Below, in pieces: positions 22,463 to 36,500 of a DNA stretch of 64,000 nucleotides (the first letter of the stretch is position 1; every line of letters starts with the position of its first letter). The notes beneath the pieces are model-generated. The model saw only the letters and a list, made by a program, of their open reading frames with translations, ran no database searches and was not told where the DNA came from. The DNA is from Ilex aquifolium (taxonomy: Eukaryota; Streptophyta; Magnoliopsida; Aquifoliales; Aquifoliaceae), in the NCBI GenBank assembly GCA_951799425.1, contig OX637407.1, positions 1,371,501 to 1,435,500 on the forward strand. The letters run 5' to 3'. The position numbers were made by a program, and so were the translations under genes.

Positions 22463-22821
22463 TAGGTATGCGATTTACTTAGGGCTTGTTGGGCATTGGG
22501 TCTAGACCATTGCATGCATTGTACATTTCATCTTGTGTGTTTAAAAGTTACATGTTAATGGTTGTTTGCTATATGTTATGTGCTACATGACATGTGAATT
22601 GTATACATGGTAGGATGTACATGTAAAGGAACACATTAGGTTAGAAAACAAAACCCTGTGTTCGGAAAAAGAAATGGACGGAGTGGTTCATGGTATAAAT
22701 GTCTACTAGTGGGTGGCATAAGCATTGCTAGTGAGACAATGAGAAGAATTCTCAAAGTTTCGAATCTTGATCCCGATTTTGGGATACCTTGTGAGACTTG
22801 TTTGCTAACTGACAAATGTAG

Positions 22822-25800
22822 ATGGCTAGTCGAGGAAGGGGACGCCGAGGCGGTGGGAGAACAAATCAACCCCCACCGGCCTTCGATCAACAGGCCTTTA
22901 ATGAGACTATGGGCATGATGGCAGCTACGGTTGCACACCGGGGAGGTATGAGTAACCTCCAACAGTTCAAAGCGCATAAACCTCCAGTTTTTAAGGGAGG
23001 GGCGGATCCTATGGTGGCTGACCATTGGTTCCGGCAGGTTACGAAGATCTTGAAGGCAATGGGAATCACTTCCGATGCCAGTAAGATAACACTAGCTGCA
23101 TTTCAGCTAGAAGGAGAATCCCAAGTGTGGTGGGATTGGGTCTCGGGCACGAAAAACCTTGAGACTATGACATGGGAAGAGTTCAAGGAGCTCTTCATGG
23201 GCAAGTATTTTCCACCGGCCATGCGACATGCAAAGGCCCGGGAGTTTCTGGAATTGAAACAAGGAACCATGACGGTGATGGAATACGTGGCGAAGTTCAC
23301 GGAACTAGCACGTTTCGCCGATGATTACGTAGCCACAGCTGTGGCTAAGGTAAGAAGGTTTGAGGAAGGCTTGAAGCTTTCCATTCGGGGGAAAATTGTA
23401 GGTCTTCTCCTACAAGATCTGGATTTAATGATCACGACGGCTATGGCAATTGAACGTGAGGTGGATGACGCGAGGAATATTCGCGAGGGTGGTACTAAGG
23501 ACAAGAAGAAGGAGGGACCATCCTTTTCTTCTAGTACGGGGAAGAGGCAGAGGACTTCTACTCCGCAGGGACAGCAAGGGCAGAGCCGCGGCTATCAAGG
23601 CCAAGGCCAGGGTCAATCCTCCCAAGGTGGGAGAAATCAGAGGCCTTCCTACCAGGCAGGCCAACGGACTTGCTATCATTGCCACCAACCGGGGCACATG
23701 AAGCGGGATTGTCCTCAGAGGCAGGGATCCCAGAGTTATGGGGCATCCCAGTCCCAGTCTTCAGTGGGGCACACACAGACACCTTATGTTCCTCCCTACC
23801 CCACTACGGGCCAGGGAAGCCAGTACCAGTTCCAGGGTGCTGCACAGACCCCTACTACATCACGTGCGAGTGCCACGCAATCAGGCCAGATGGGCCAGAG
23901 TTTGGGTCGAGGCCGAGGACAGGGTTCACACGCAGGTACTTCGGGAACCCAGGGGCGTGTCTACGCCATGATACCTCAGACCGAGCCAGCAGACCAATCG
24001 GTGATACAGGGTACATTTCTACTCTCTCGTTTATGGGCTAAGGTATTATTTGATTCTGGTGCATCACATTCATTTATTGCTGCATCTTGTGTGGAAGACT
24101 TGGGCTTAGAGGTTGAGACCTTGGAAGAGCCATTGCATGTGAGTTCTCCCCTAGGTGCTAGGGTGAGGGTTGGTCAGATATGTCGGGACTGTGAGTTAGA
24201 GATCTCTGGGATTCTACTCACCGTTGACCTTAGGGTCATGGACATGTCGGAGTTCGATGTCATTCTAGGAATGGATTGGTTGACGGCACACCGTGTTGTT
24301 ATTGACTGTGATCGGAAGAGGGTCACTGCTTATACGCCTGAGGGTGTTTGTTTCAAGTTCCAGGGGGACAAGCATGGTGCTTTACCCCAAGGGGTGTATG
24401 ACTCCCGATGGCACGGGCAGTTGATGGGTTGGCTAGCAAGCCTTACCCTAGAGAACGAGGAGAGGCAGGAGTTGGGTCTACCTCGAGTGGTTTGTGAATA
24501 CGAGGATGTTTTTCCGGATGAACTACCGGGATTACCTCCACATAGGGATGTAGACTTTACCATTAAGTTACATCCTGGCACTTCGCCCATTTCTATGACT
24601 CCACATAGGATGGCGCCTGCTGAGTTGCAAGAACTCAAGGTCCAATTGCAGGAATTGTTGGACAGGGGGTTCATTAGACCGAGTACCTCACCATGGGGCG
24701 CTCCGGTGTTATTTGCAAAGAAGAAGGACAACACCCTTCGACTCTGCATAGATTACCGGCAGTTAAATAGGGTTACTATCAAGAACAGGTACCCTTTGCC
24801 GAGGATTGATGACTTGTTTGATCAACTGAGAGGGGCGCGGGTCTACTCCAAAATAGATCTACGTACCGGTTACCATCAATTGAGGGTTAGGGAGGCAGAT
24901 ATCCCTAAGACGGCGTTCAGAACGCGGTATGGGCATTACGAGTTTACTGTCATGCCTTCGGATTGACGAATGCCCCGGCGGCATTCATGGATCTCATGCA
25001 TAGGGTGTTCCAACCCTACCTTGATCAATTTGTCGTAGTCTTTGTTGACGACATCTTGATCTATTCCAAGTCTGAGGAAGAGCATGAGGGTCACTTGAGG
25101 ATCGTTCTTCAGATCTTGAGAGACCATCAGTTGTATGCCAAGTTCAGCAAGTGTGAGTTTTGGCTGACTGAGGTGAAGTTTTTGGGACATGTAGTGTCAG
25201 CTTCGGGTGTATCCGTAGACCCGGAGAAGGTCGAGGCGGTGATGAATTGGGAGAGGCCGAAGTCAGTTTTCGAGATACGCAGTTTCTTGGGATTGGCTGG
25301 GTATTATCGGCGGTTTATCGAGGACTTCTCTAGGTTAGCTGCACCTATGACGAAGTTGACTCGGAAGGAGGTTAAGTTTGAGTGGAATGATTCTTGCGAG
25401 AAGGCATTCCAGGAGTTGAAGAGGAGGCTTACTTCAGCTCCTATATTGATAGTCCCAGAAAGGGGACAGAGGTACACAGTCTATTGTGATGCCTCTAAGG
25501 ACGGGCTCGGATGTGTGTTGATGCAGTCCGGGAGGGTCGTGGCTTATGGTTCTCGACAGTTAAAGAACCACGAGCAGAATTACCCTACGCATGATATGGA
25601 GTTGGCGGCTATTGTCTTTGCCTTGAAGGCTTGGCGCCACTACCTGTATGGTGAGCAGTTTGAGGTGTTTTCAGACCACAAGAGTCTGAAGTACATCTTT
25701 ACACAGCGGGACCTCAACATGAGGCAACGCAGATGGATGGAGTTTCTGGAAGATTACGACTTCACGTTGCATTACCATCCTGGTAAGGCAAATGTGGTGG

Positions 25801-27446
25801 CTGACGCACTTAGCCGGAAGTCAAGGGGAGTCTTGGCTAGTATGGCTTCCCGGGAGTGGGAAATGTTCGAAACTGTGGGACAGTTTGGGCTACATTACAT
25901 GGGGCAGGCTCAGGGTACCTTGGGAAGTTTGGTGGCTACGCCTTCCCTACTGAGCAGAGTGATTGAGTCTCAGGGGCAAGACCCAGAGATAGTGTCCATT
26001 AAGGACCGGGTGCAGTCGGGTACAGGTGACGAGGGCTGGGCCATTCATTTGGATGGTAGTCTTCGGTATAGGGGAAGGATTGTGGTTCCCCACACTCCAG
26101 ATCTAAGGGAGGAGATTCTTAGGGAATTTCATTGTTCCCGTTTTGCGGTTCATCCAGGGGGCACGAAGATGTATCATGATCTTCGTCGCCAGTATTATTG
26201 GAGTGGGATGAAGAGACAAGTTGGTGAATTTGTTGGTAGATGTCTCACATGTCAGCAAGTGAAGGCTGAACACCAGAGACCAGCGGGATTACTCCAGCCT
26301 TTGGAGGTAGCTGAGTGGAAGTGGGAGCATGTCACGATGGATTTTGTGACTCACTTGCCACGGACATCGCGGGGACATGATGCGGTGTGGGTGATAGTGG
26401 ACCGGCTTACGAAGTCGGCACACTTCTTGGCTGTGCGGATGACCTTCACATTGGAGGAATTCTGTAGGTTATATATACGGGAGATTGTCCGATTGCATGG
26501 GGTGCCCGTATCTATAGTATCGGATCGGGATCCCAGATTCACATCTCATTTTTGGGAGAGTTTCCAGCGAACCATGGGGACTCAGTTGATGATGAGCACT
26601 GCTTTTCATCCCCAGACGGACGGTCAGTCTGAGAGGACCATCCAGACACTAGAGGATATGTTGCGTGCATGCGTCCTAGACCTCAAGGGAAGCTGGGAAG
26701 ATCACTTACCCTTGGTAGAGTTTGCCTATAACAATAGTTATCAGGCGAGCATACAGATGGCACCCTATGAGGCATTATATGGGAGGCCTTGTAGATCTCC
26801 GGTTTGTTGGACGGAGGTTGGAGAGAGACCCTCTACGGGTCCAGAGTTGATTAGAGACACCTCAGAGTAGGTGGATTTGATACGGAAGCGTCTTCTCACG
26901 GCGCAGAGCAGGCAGAAGAGCTATGCCGACAGACGGCGGCGACCTCTAGAGTTTGAGGTGGGAGATCACGTATTCTTGAAGGTTATGCCTACGAGAGGAG
27001 TGGTCAGGTTCGGCAAGCGGGGAAAATTGTCTCCGAGATATATCGGGCCCTTCGAGGTACTCGAGAGGGTTGGTGCAGTTGCTTACCGATTGGCGTTACC
27101 GCCTGATTTAGCAGGTGTTCACGCAGTATTCCATGTCTCTATGCTCCGGAAGTACACACCTGATCCGACTCATGTGGTGGATTGGGGCGAGCTTGTTGTT
27201 GATACAGATGGGACCTTCGAGGAGGGACCGGTGCGTATCATGGATAGCCGGGAACAGGTTTTGCGAGGCAAGACCGTGAGGCTAGTGAAGGTGCTTTGGC
27301 AGCACCGGAGAGTAGAGGAGGCAACATGGGAGCGTGAGGACACCATACGTGCCAATTACCCTTTCCTGTTTGAGGATAGAGGTACATTTTCATACTTACG
27401 GCTTGGTATTGAGAGTACATTACTTGTTGCATATGCATGCTATTAA
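22822..27446 (+). pseudogene. gag-pol: Tekay gag-pol with chromodomain (about two breaks)
   Basis: Order of parts: an Arg/Gly-rich N-terminus; Retrotrans_gag; a CX2CX4HX4C knuckle ([14 protein letters not shown]); protease ([12 protein letters not shown]); reverse transcriptase with [10 protein letters not shown] and FVDDILIYS; RNase H ([15 protein letters not shown]); integrase with HHCC zinc module (C-x2-C in RCLTCQQ) and the catalytic DDE blocks ([24 protein letters not shown]); and a C-terminal chromodomain (VLWQHRRVEEATWEREDTIR). The chromodomain defines the chromovirus/Tekay clade and is thought to guide insertion to heterochromatin. The element looks almost complete but has about two breaks, so it is listed as a fossil. 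Confidence 0.93.
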
Positions 27447-27470
27447 ATGTATATGTGTATGTGAATTTCA

Positions 27471-27499
27471 GGGACGAAATTCTTTTAAGGGGGGGAGAA
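27471..27499 (+). promoter_or_regulatory. Polypurine tract of the Tekay element
   Basis: GGGACGAAATTCTTTTAAGG leads into a run of G and GAGAA directly before the 3' LTR start at 27500. It matches the tract region of the TRIM-like element (16643-16671), linking the two families. Confidence 0.85.
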
Positions 27500-30134
27500 T
27501 GTGAAACCCGGGAAAATTTGAAATTTTTCTGAAAAAGGGCAAAATGGTAAATTGCCATTACTGCACGTATTTGAAATACATATGTTCTAGACCTCGGATG
27601 AGGAAACGGAGTGCGTCGTCGGATTCGCAACGCGAAATCTAGTGACCACCAGAAATTTCGTTGAATTCCGAGATAGTCGAATTTTACACGTAGTTCGAGA
27701 CGACTGCGTGGCGATTGACCTTTTAAAGGTCCCCAAAAACGAGAAATATTAAATTTCCTTAAAATTAAGTTAAAGTTCAAATAAATTTAAATTGAAGTTA
27801 ACCGAGATCAAATAAATCGTTTCGGGATAAAATCGGACCCGATTAAGTGGGGGACATGTGGCGTGACTCGGGCCAAGTCTTAAAAAGTATAAAAGGGGCA
27901 AAATATCTGAAAAATCAGATATTCTATACCCATTTGGCCGGCTGGTTCAGGCGTGAGAAGAGAGAAAAAGAGAAAATCAATTCTTCAAGTCTTCTCTCTT
28001 GGATTCCCGGAGCTCCGTCGCTCGGATCAACAAGAACCAAGAATTAAAGTTGCTCTACGCGGTGAGGGCTTCGACTACGTACCAAAAACAAGGCGTTTCA
28101 CCGAATATCCAAGGGTCAAGTTTGGGGAAAGTCTTGGTTTTTGAGTGATTTTGGTGTATAGAGATTGCCTACATCTCTATTGAGGTAGGGATTATTCCTA
28201 TCTTGGATTATTCTACCTTAGGTGTAGCTAGTTTAAGGGTATCTATATATATGCATGTGTATATATGTATATGTATATATGTGTTTATGGTTATGAGAAT
28301 GGAAAGGTGAGCATGAAATTAGCTTAGGCTTGTTGCTAGCTAAATTTTGATATGTGTAAGTTATATGTGATGCATTATATAACTTGGTGATATTGAAGGC
28401 ATGTTTTGTGTGTTGGAAGTTGTTGTTTTGCTTAAAATGAAACAATATGTTAGTGCCTATGAGGTGTTTGAAAATATGCCTTGGTGGGTTGTTTAGATGA
28501 TTTGTTTGGGGTCATTGGAATAACATGTTTGAATGTGTTATTGATGTATTGACATATGCTCATTGATATGTTGTTTATGATGGTTTATGGAATTTACATG
28601 CTTATGATTTAAATTCCATGGAATGTGAACATATGTGTTGATTATTTCTCATGTTGTATACATTACATATTGGGCATGATCATGGCATCACATTCATGGG
28701 ACAATTACATGAGTGTTGGTGTGTGGGAGATGCATAGATTTAATCGACACCTTGTTTGGTGCTTGATATGTGGGCTCGGGAGAAATTGGATCGACGATCC
28801 TTTTTGAGTCGCATGTTGCATAAGGAAAACTTGTGTTGGGTATAGCAAGAAGGGGCATGGCGACTTCCTTGGGTGCAAAACCCTAAACCACTTGGTTGAG
28901 TCACTTGGCCGGCGGTGAGATTCCAGAAAAGTGACACGGTGTACGGAACCGGCGGTGTGATTCCGAAAATCCGTTGCCCAAAGAAAACACAAGGATTTGG
29001 TTATAAAAACACTCATTCAATGGGCAGATTCCAATAATGATCGGATTTCATAACGATCATTGGAAGGATTTTTCCGTCAATAGACGGGTTGCATTACACT
29101 TTGGCGTTGCATTGTGTTGTGTGAGTCGGTGAAGACTCGGGTTGAAATGCATGGGTGAGTGTCACTTCATTCCATGGCATAGCATTGTTGCATTCCATCA
29201 TAGAATGCATAAGTATGAGAAATGATTAATTATATGTTTATGTGATGATTACATGAGCATGTGCATCTAGGGGAAGAGTAACCTCTATAGGTTTATCTCT
29301 ACTGGGCGTTGTGCTCACCCTATACGGGAAACAATTTCAGGTGTCGGGTTTACACCGGCGATTGGCTCCCATGGAGAGCATCAAGGGTGAAGGGGGCCTA
29401 AGTGCGGCCTTATCTCAAGATTTTGTAAACCTTTTATTTTACAATGGTTTATGACATGTAAATTTTGTATAAACAAACTTATTTCATTCCCTTTTTGAAT
29501 TATATTTGTATGGGATAGATTGTAATGGTCGTGTATGGATCTTGTGCAAAATGTAAAAATATAGTTGTACATGTCTTGGATGAGGTGGAATTGAGTTAGG
29601 ATGAATTGGAAATGAAAAATGGAGCAAGAAAGCAAATCTGGGCAGCAACTACCGGTAGTCAATGGGTAACTACCGGTAGTCGACTGTCCAGTGTGTATCA
29701 GCTACCGGTAGCCAACAGGTAGTCGACTGTCCAGTGTGTATCAGCTACCGGTAGCCAACAGGTAGTCGTAACTCCAGAAGGTTTCGGCTACCGGTAGACA
29801 ACAGGTAGTCGTAACTCCAGAATGTTTCGGCTACCGGTAGCCGATAAACAGCTACCGGTAGTCATTCCAAAAATCTGAAATTTTCAATTGTTTTGCCAAA
29901 TCTTTGGGCTGTGAATTTCCTTCCCTTAGATGATCAAAGTGGACCCTAATGGGGTACAAACCACAGTGTATGGAACTTTAATTGAATCAAATGAATGTTA
30001 AACCGAATTTTCATTATGGGTTATAATCCCGGCTTAATAATATTCTTGATGTGGTGTCGGGCTAAGCGATATCCACGGATGTTTCCGCGGGTTGATGGGT
30101 TATCAACGGGACCCCCGGATTTTGGGGTGTCACA
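27500..30134 (+). repeat. 3' LTR of the Tekay element
   Basis: 2635 bp, near identical to 19812-22446. TATAAAAG is at 27888-27895. It ends GGGGTGTCACA before the right target copy AGCTG. Confidence 0.94.
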
Positions 30135-30139
30135 AGCTG

Positions 30140-32515
30140 GGCATGCATACTATTGCTTTTTGGATGGATATTCAGGCTACAACCAAATTGAAATTGCAAT
30201 AGATGATCAAGAAAAAACCACTTTTACATGTCCCTTTGGTACCTTTGCATACAAACGAATGCCATTCGGACTTTGTAATGCACCAGCTACCTTCCAACGT
30301 TGCATGTTGAGTATATTCAGTGATATGGTAGAAAGATATTTAGAAGTCTTCATGGACGATTTTTCAATATATGGAGATACATTCCAACTTTGTCTAGAAA
30401 ATCTAGAAAAAGTTCTCATTCGATGTGAGGAAACAAACCTTGTCCTAAACTGGGAAAAATGTCATTTTATGGTAACACAAGGTATTGTTTTAGGCCACAT
30501 AGTCTCCAAAAAAGGAATCGAAGTAGATAAGTCAAAAATCGATCTGATAGCAAACCTGCCTCCACCAAAAACAGTAAAAGACATTCGCTCATTTTTAGGC
30601 CATGCAGGATTCTACAGAAGATTTATAAAAAAATTTAGTTCAATATCTAAACCTATATGCAATCTATTATGTCAAGATACATCATTCGAATGGAGTGAGA
30701 CATGTCAATTCGCATTTAACAAATTAAAAGACATGCTTATTTCTGCACCTATTATGCAATCTCCTGATTGGTCCTTACCCTTTGAAATAATGTGTGACGC
30801 AAGTGACTATGAAGTAGGAGCTGTATTAGGGCAAAGAAAAGAAAAAAAACCATACGTGATCTATTATGCAAGCAAAACCTTAAATGATACCCAAATAAAC
30901 TATTCAACCACAGAAAAAGAACTACTTGCAGTTGTATTCGCTTTAGATAAATTTCGTTCATACTTGGTTGGGTCGTCCATTGTGGTATTTACAGATCATG
31001 CAGCCCTAAAATATCTACTCACAAAGAAAGACACTAAACCACGTCTCCTGCGATGGATACTATTACTCCAAGAATTCGATCTTATAATCAAAGATAAAAA
31101 GGGAGTAGAAAACGTAGTAGCAGATCACTTGTCAAGATTAAACTACGAAATAAAGGAAGAACCAATTCCAATCAAAGAAACATTTCCAGACGAACAAATT
31201 TTCGCAATAGCAGAAGTACCATGGTATGCAGATATAGCTAATTATCTAGCCACTGGAGCTATACCTCCTAATTACACTAAATCTGATACAAACAAGTTCC
31301 TAAGGGAAGTACGTAATTTTTTCTGGGATGACCCTTATTTGTTTAAATATTGTAAAGATCAAATAATAAGGCGTTGTATACCTAACCATGAAATAAATCA
31401 AGTAATTCAGTTCTGCCACTCTGAAGCATGCGGAGGCCATTTCGCTTCAAGAAAAACCGCTGCAAAAATCATGCAGTGTGGATTTTATTGGCCAACACTT
31501 TTTAAAGATACACATATCGTTTGTTTGAACTGTGACAGATGTCAAAGAATGGGAGATATTTCAAAAAGAAATATGATGCCTCTAAACCCTATTTTAATTA
31601 TTGAAATTTTTGGCTGCTGGGGCATCGATTTTATGGGTCCGTTCCCCCCATCATTTGGCTATCTATATATTCTGGTCGCAGTTGACTATGTCTCTAAATG
31701 GGTCGAGGCAGTTCCTTGTCGAAATAATGATCATAAAACAGTGATCAAATTTTTAAAAGAAAATATTCTGTCTAGATTTGGAATTCCTCGCACCATTATA
31801 AGCGACGGTGGATTACATTTTTGCAATAAAGTTTTTGAAAACCTCATGAAAAAATATTCCATTTCACACAAAATATCCACCCCATACCATCCGCAGACCA
31901 GTGGCCAAGCTGAATTAGCCAATAGAGAAATAAAATACATCCTAGAAAAGACAGTAAACCCAGATCGTAAAGATTGGTCTTTACGATTAACTGATGCGCT
32001 TTGGGCATACCGTACTGCATATAAAACTATTTTAGGAATGTCTCCTTATAGACTAGTGTACGGAAAACCATGTCATATCCCTGTAGAATTGGAACATCGA
32101 GCATATTGGGCAATTAAAACAATGAATTTTGATTTAGACAAGGCTGGAATAGCTCGAAAATTGCAAATCAATGAATTAGAAGAATTACGAAACGAAGCAT
32201 ATGAAAACACTAAAATCGCAAAATCAAGAACAAAATTTTTCCATGATAAAAATATCATGCGGAAATCTTTCGAACCATCTCAAAAAGTTTTATATACAAT
32301 GCAAAGCTTCGTTTATTTCCAGGTAAATTAAGATCAAGATGGACAGGTCCCTACATCGTCAAACAAGTATTTGACTACGAAGCAGTTGAAATCAAAAATC
32401 CAGTAACCGGAACTATCTTTAAAGTAAACGGTCAAAGGCTTAAACCGTATTATGAAACTTTTACTCAAAACATCACTGCTGTGCACCTTTCTGATCCTGT
32501 CTATTTACTTTAAAA
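30140..32515 (+). CDS. pol: Element A reverse transcriptase C-terminus, RNase H and integrase (Athila)
   Basis: The frame resumes in the RT ([11 protein letters not shown], then catalytic FMDDFSIYG, the Athila form of the YXDD box). RNase H follows ([27 protein letters not shown]). Integrase comes next, with a zinc module (H...H, CLNCDRC), catalytic [19 protein letters not shown] and [11 protein letters not shown], and the Athila-specific tail ([17 protein letters not shown]). Together with 14297-15358 and 17849-19811 this covers a normal Athila gag-pol, split only by insertions plus about one further break near the end. After it comes a spacer of about 240 bp and then the pararetrovirus. Confidence 0.9.
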
Positions 32516-32752
32516 ATTAGCACTTAATCCTACTAATTCATTGTAATTTCTTTGACAGAGAAAACCGCCTGAGTAACAGCCAGAATCCTACTTGATGAAG
32601 CAAGGTTCTACCATCAATGTTGATGATTACTGTGTTTTCGTCACAACTAGTAATTAGTTTAAATTGGGGAGGTATGAATGTGAATTTAATTTTTACTTTT
32701 AAAATAACTCTTCTACTTTAAACAGATAACTTAAATATATATATATATATAT
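32516..32752 (+). other. Spacer after Athila pol with an internal purine tract and TA repeat
   Basis: Non-coding. AAATTGGGGAGG at 32661-32672 looks like a polypurine tract, placed after pol and before the 3' genes. A TA microsatellite (about 32735-32752) marks the left edge of the pararetrovirus insertion. Confidence 0.55.
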
Positions 32753-32764
32753 AACCCATTGTAC

Positions 32765-33493
32765 TTTTATTTTCTGTTGTTGTTTAGGGTCAAAAGATTT
32801 AGAGAATTCTTTATTTCTAATTTTGCTATTCTTTATATTTTTTAATAATTTGACCATATCAGGGAAAAATAAAGTATTAGATTTTTTTGTAATAACATAT
32901 AATTGATGATCTAAATTAGGTTTGTGACTTTGAAAATCAGAAGGAGTTGCAGAAATAGTAGGAGATGGAGTAAAATCATCTTCTTTTTCTTTTTCTTCTT
33001 CTTCTTTGAATCTAGAGTAAGATGTGCTTATTGGGGTTGGTTTATAATGAGTATACAAAGGTTTGCTAAGTTGAGGAGAGGATTCATTATCAACTCCTTT
33101 CATTTTCATATTTAAATTTTTAAATCTTTGTTGTATCTCATTTTCAATTTCTCTATCTCGTTGGGAGATACTGGAATAGGATTCAGATTTTCTACCTTCA
33201 TTAATTATTAAGGGTTTATTATAATGTGTTCCTGTAATCCTACTAGAATGTGTTCTAATATTATTAAAGGAAATTTCAACACTTCCATCATTAAATTGCC
33301 TAACTGTTTCTAAGTCAGATTCTGTTTCTTCAGATTCAGGCTTATAGTTAGGATTTTGGATTAACCATTTTGTTGGTAATGTGACATCTTTCCAATGAAG
33401 TCTTTTAGGGACTTGAATATTAGCATCAGAAGTATTAGGTTCCATTAAGAGAGTAATATCTTTAGGGCTTCTTTGTAAAGCATTTACATTCAA
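32765..33493 (-). pseudogene. Caulimovirid movement-protein-like segment, inverted
   Basis: The minus-strand frame contains VPKRLHWKDVTLPTKWLI and a downstream DGSVEISF-like motif, then a charged, Ser-rich linker. This resembles the region just after the movement domain in caulimovirid polyproteins. It is head-to-head with the plus-strand polyprotein. Its inverted position marks rearrangement of this fossil. The movement domain proper is not seen. Confidence 0.6.
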
Positions 33494-33536
33494 ATTGGTT
33501 TTAACACATTTATAGTAAATTTTGTAAATTAGAACA

Positions 33537-36500
33537 ATGCATAAGTTAGAATCTGAAATAGAATTTTTTGATTATTTTGATTCTTGTCACAAAGATATAA
33601 AAGTTATAACAAAACATAAATGGAAAACAACTGATTCTGGCACAATATCTGCCAGCCATCCCCCAACACAAACTTTTACTTTTAATATTGCTGATAAAGA
33701 AGTTATTGCTACACCTTTCAAAATTTCCTCTAGTGAATCTGATAAGCAAACTACTGATCAAGCTATGCTTGTAAAATTTGAAAAGAAAGTTGTTGAACAA
33801 AATAATTTTACTAACCAAAGCCTGATCACCATAGGAAAACAGTTAGATAAAATTGAAACTAAAATTGAAAAAATTGAAATATCTTCCAATAAGAAAATAG
33901 AGAAACCTCTATTTCATCTACCTGAAGATAGAACAAATTTAGGAATTTCAGATCAACTCAGAATTGCTAAAATTGACCAATTACTTAAAAAACTTGAAAC
34001 TCCAACAGAAGAATCAATGACTTCTAGAGTAACTATAATTAATAAAGATTCTGATTCTGAAACTGAAACTTCCATATCTTCCTCTGATGAAGATATTAAA
34101 ATCTTGGAAACACAATTCACAGATAATTTATCTATATCTAATCCTATTTCCAAAATTAACAAGTTAGTTATTCCTACTAGTTCCACAAAGAACTGGTATC
34201 CCAAACCAACTCCTCCTGATATTCAATTTGAGGAGAAAAACATTTCTAACCAATTTTCTGTTCAATCAAATAAACTTTATGAATGGAACATTGATGGTTT
34301 AAGTGAACAAGAAATTTTAAATAAAATCTATCATATGTCTATGGTTATCAATAGCTATGTTAAAAATCTTGATGAAAAAGAATCTCAAATTGTAGACTTA
34401 GTCACCTCTGGATTTACAGGAGTCTTAAGAAATTGGTGGGATAATTATCTCACAAACGAATCTCGAGATAATATAAGATATGTTGTTGTCACGGATGATG
34501 ATAACATCCCAATATTTGATGAAAGAATTGGTCAAGCTAAACCAGATGGTTTAAATACTTTAATTTTTACCATTGTAAAACATTTTGTTGGCACACCAAG
34601 TAATATTGAAGCTAGAATTCATGATCAGCTTAGTAATCTTAGGTGCCCAACCTTAAGTGATTTTAGATGGTATAAAGATGTTTTTATAAACAGGGTCATG
34701 CTCAGACCTGACTGTAACCAATCTTTTTGGAAAGAAAAATTTGTAAATGGTTTACCTAATCTATTTGCTCATAAAATCAGAGAAGCACTCAGTAAGGAAA
34801 CTGGGATAATTCAATACGATTCTCTAACCTATGGACAAATTGTCAGTACAATCCAGAAAGAAGGCCTTAGGATGTGTATTGATTTAAAAATTAATAAACA
34901 AATGCAAAAAGATAAAAAGAAAACTAAATATGAAATGGGTAATTTCTGCGAACAGTATGGTCTCCCTCCAATAGCACCATCCACCTCCAGAAAACATAAA
35001 CATAAATCCCAAAGAAAACATATCTCTAAAAGTAAGTCTTATTATAAGAAAAATAAGGAAACTCTTACTAAACCTAAATTTTATAAAAAATCTCATAAGT
35101 CTAAAGATAAGAAAAATAAAAAATCTGGAAAAATGTCTAAGTGGCTTACTGCAAGTAAAGACCATGATAAATCTGTAACTTGTTATAATTGCGGGAAAAA
35201 GGGACACAAAAGTCCTGATTGCCCAATTAAAAAAGAAGTTAAAAAATTAAATCTAGCTGAAAATGAAACAGAAGAAATTTTAAGAATCTTCAGACTTCAT
35301 CATCCTGCAGAAAATCCTTCTAATGAAGACTCTTCTGATAATGAAACAAATTCAGATACCTCTAAGCCCACTACAACAAGTGAACCTGACATTAAAATAG
35401 GTTGCAAAGATAATTGTAAGTGTGATAATATCAGAGTTATTACTAATCAAAATTCTGAAGAACAAATCCTAATTGATCTAATTAGTAAAATTGAAGATCC
35501 TGATTTAAAGGCTAAATATATAAGAAACCTCAAAGACTTGTTTGTAAAAAAAGATAAAAACAAACATTTAGTCATTGAAAAACCTTTAATCAGTATTAAT
35601 AAAAAAATGGAAAGATTTAACAAAGAAAAGACAAAAGAATTAACCTTGTCTGATCTTTACAAAGAAATTAATAAAATAAAAGTTGAAATAAAAGACTTAA
35701 AAGCCAAAGACAAAGATCTTGCAGAAAAACTAAGTCTTTTATCCATGTCCCCAAACAACCTTGACCATGATTCTCAAGGTGAACAATCTGATGATAAATC
35801 TGAAACCTCAACTAAGACACTTTCTCAGTGGATACTAGCAACCTCCACCTGCGGTGTGGAAACCTTTGGTTTAACGAAGCTGCCATCGCAAGATGAGTGT
35901 CTGCCAATTAATGACCAGATTAAGTCAATCAGAGAAATTAAATTACAAAAATGGTATTTCCAGATCAAACTCATAATCAATAATGATTTTATTCTCAATA
36001 CTGTTGCCCTTATTGATACAGGAGCAGATGTTAATTGTATCCAAGAAGGATTAATTCCAACAAAATTTTATGAAAAAACTATGCACCAATTAAGATCTGC
36101 CAATGGCAGCAAAATGAATGTTGAGTATAAATTACCTAAGGCTCATATCTGCCAAGATAATGTTTGTTTTAAAACATCTTTTATTCTTGTTAAGGATATG
36201 ACGGATGAAGTAATTTTAGGCTTACCTTTTATTTACCTTTTAACTCCATTCGAAATAGATAATGAAGGCCTATCTACTCAACCTCTAAATCAATCAGTGA
36301 AATTCAAATTTCTTCTCAAACCTGAAGTAAAAGATTTAAGGCAACTTAAAGATGAATCTGTCTCTAAGTACCTCAGAAAAATTAGTCAAGTAAAATTTTT
36401 AAAAGAAGAAATTATTTACCAAAGGATTCAAGAACAATTAAAAGATCCAATCCTCACTGAAAGAATTAATCAATTCAAAGAGAAAATAGAACAAGAAGTT

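Larger units (their letters stand above)
19812..30134 (+). mobile_element. Tekay-type chromovirus LTR retrotransposon inserted in Athila pol
   Basis: The LTRs are equal in length (2635 bp each; TGTGAAACCC...GGGTGTCACA). The TSD AGCTG is at 19807-19811 and 30135-30139. The tRNA-iMet primer site is TGGTATCAGAGCC at 22450-22462. Gag-pol with a C-terminal chromodomain is at 22822-27446. A polypurine tract lies just before 27500. I see about 4 differences between the LTRs, so insertion was probably within about 0.1 My, the youngest dated event in the stack. The coding region is near complete, with about two breaks. Confidence 0.95.

Noticed and set aside
27238-27780. Minus-strand frame across the Tekay polypurine tract and 3' LTR
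   Set aside because: Antisense shadow of LTR sequence; part of it repeats at the 5' LTR (19796-20092).
32765-33493. Minus-strand frame as an independent host gene
   Set aside because: Its motifs match the caulimovirid movement/coat linker and it sits at the edge of the endogenous viral copy, so it is read as an inverted viral segment.
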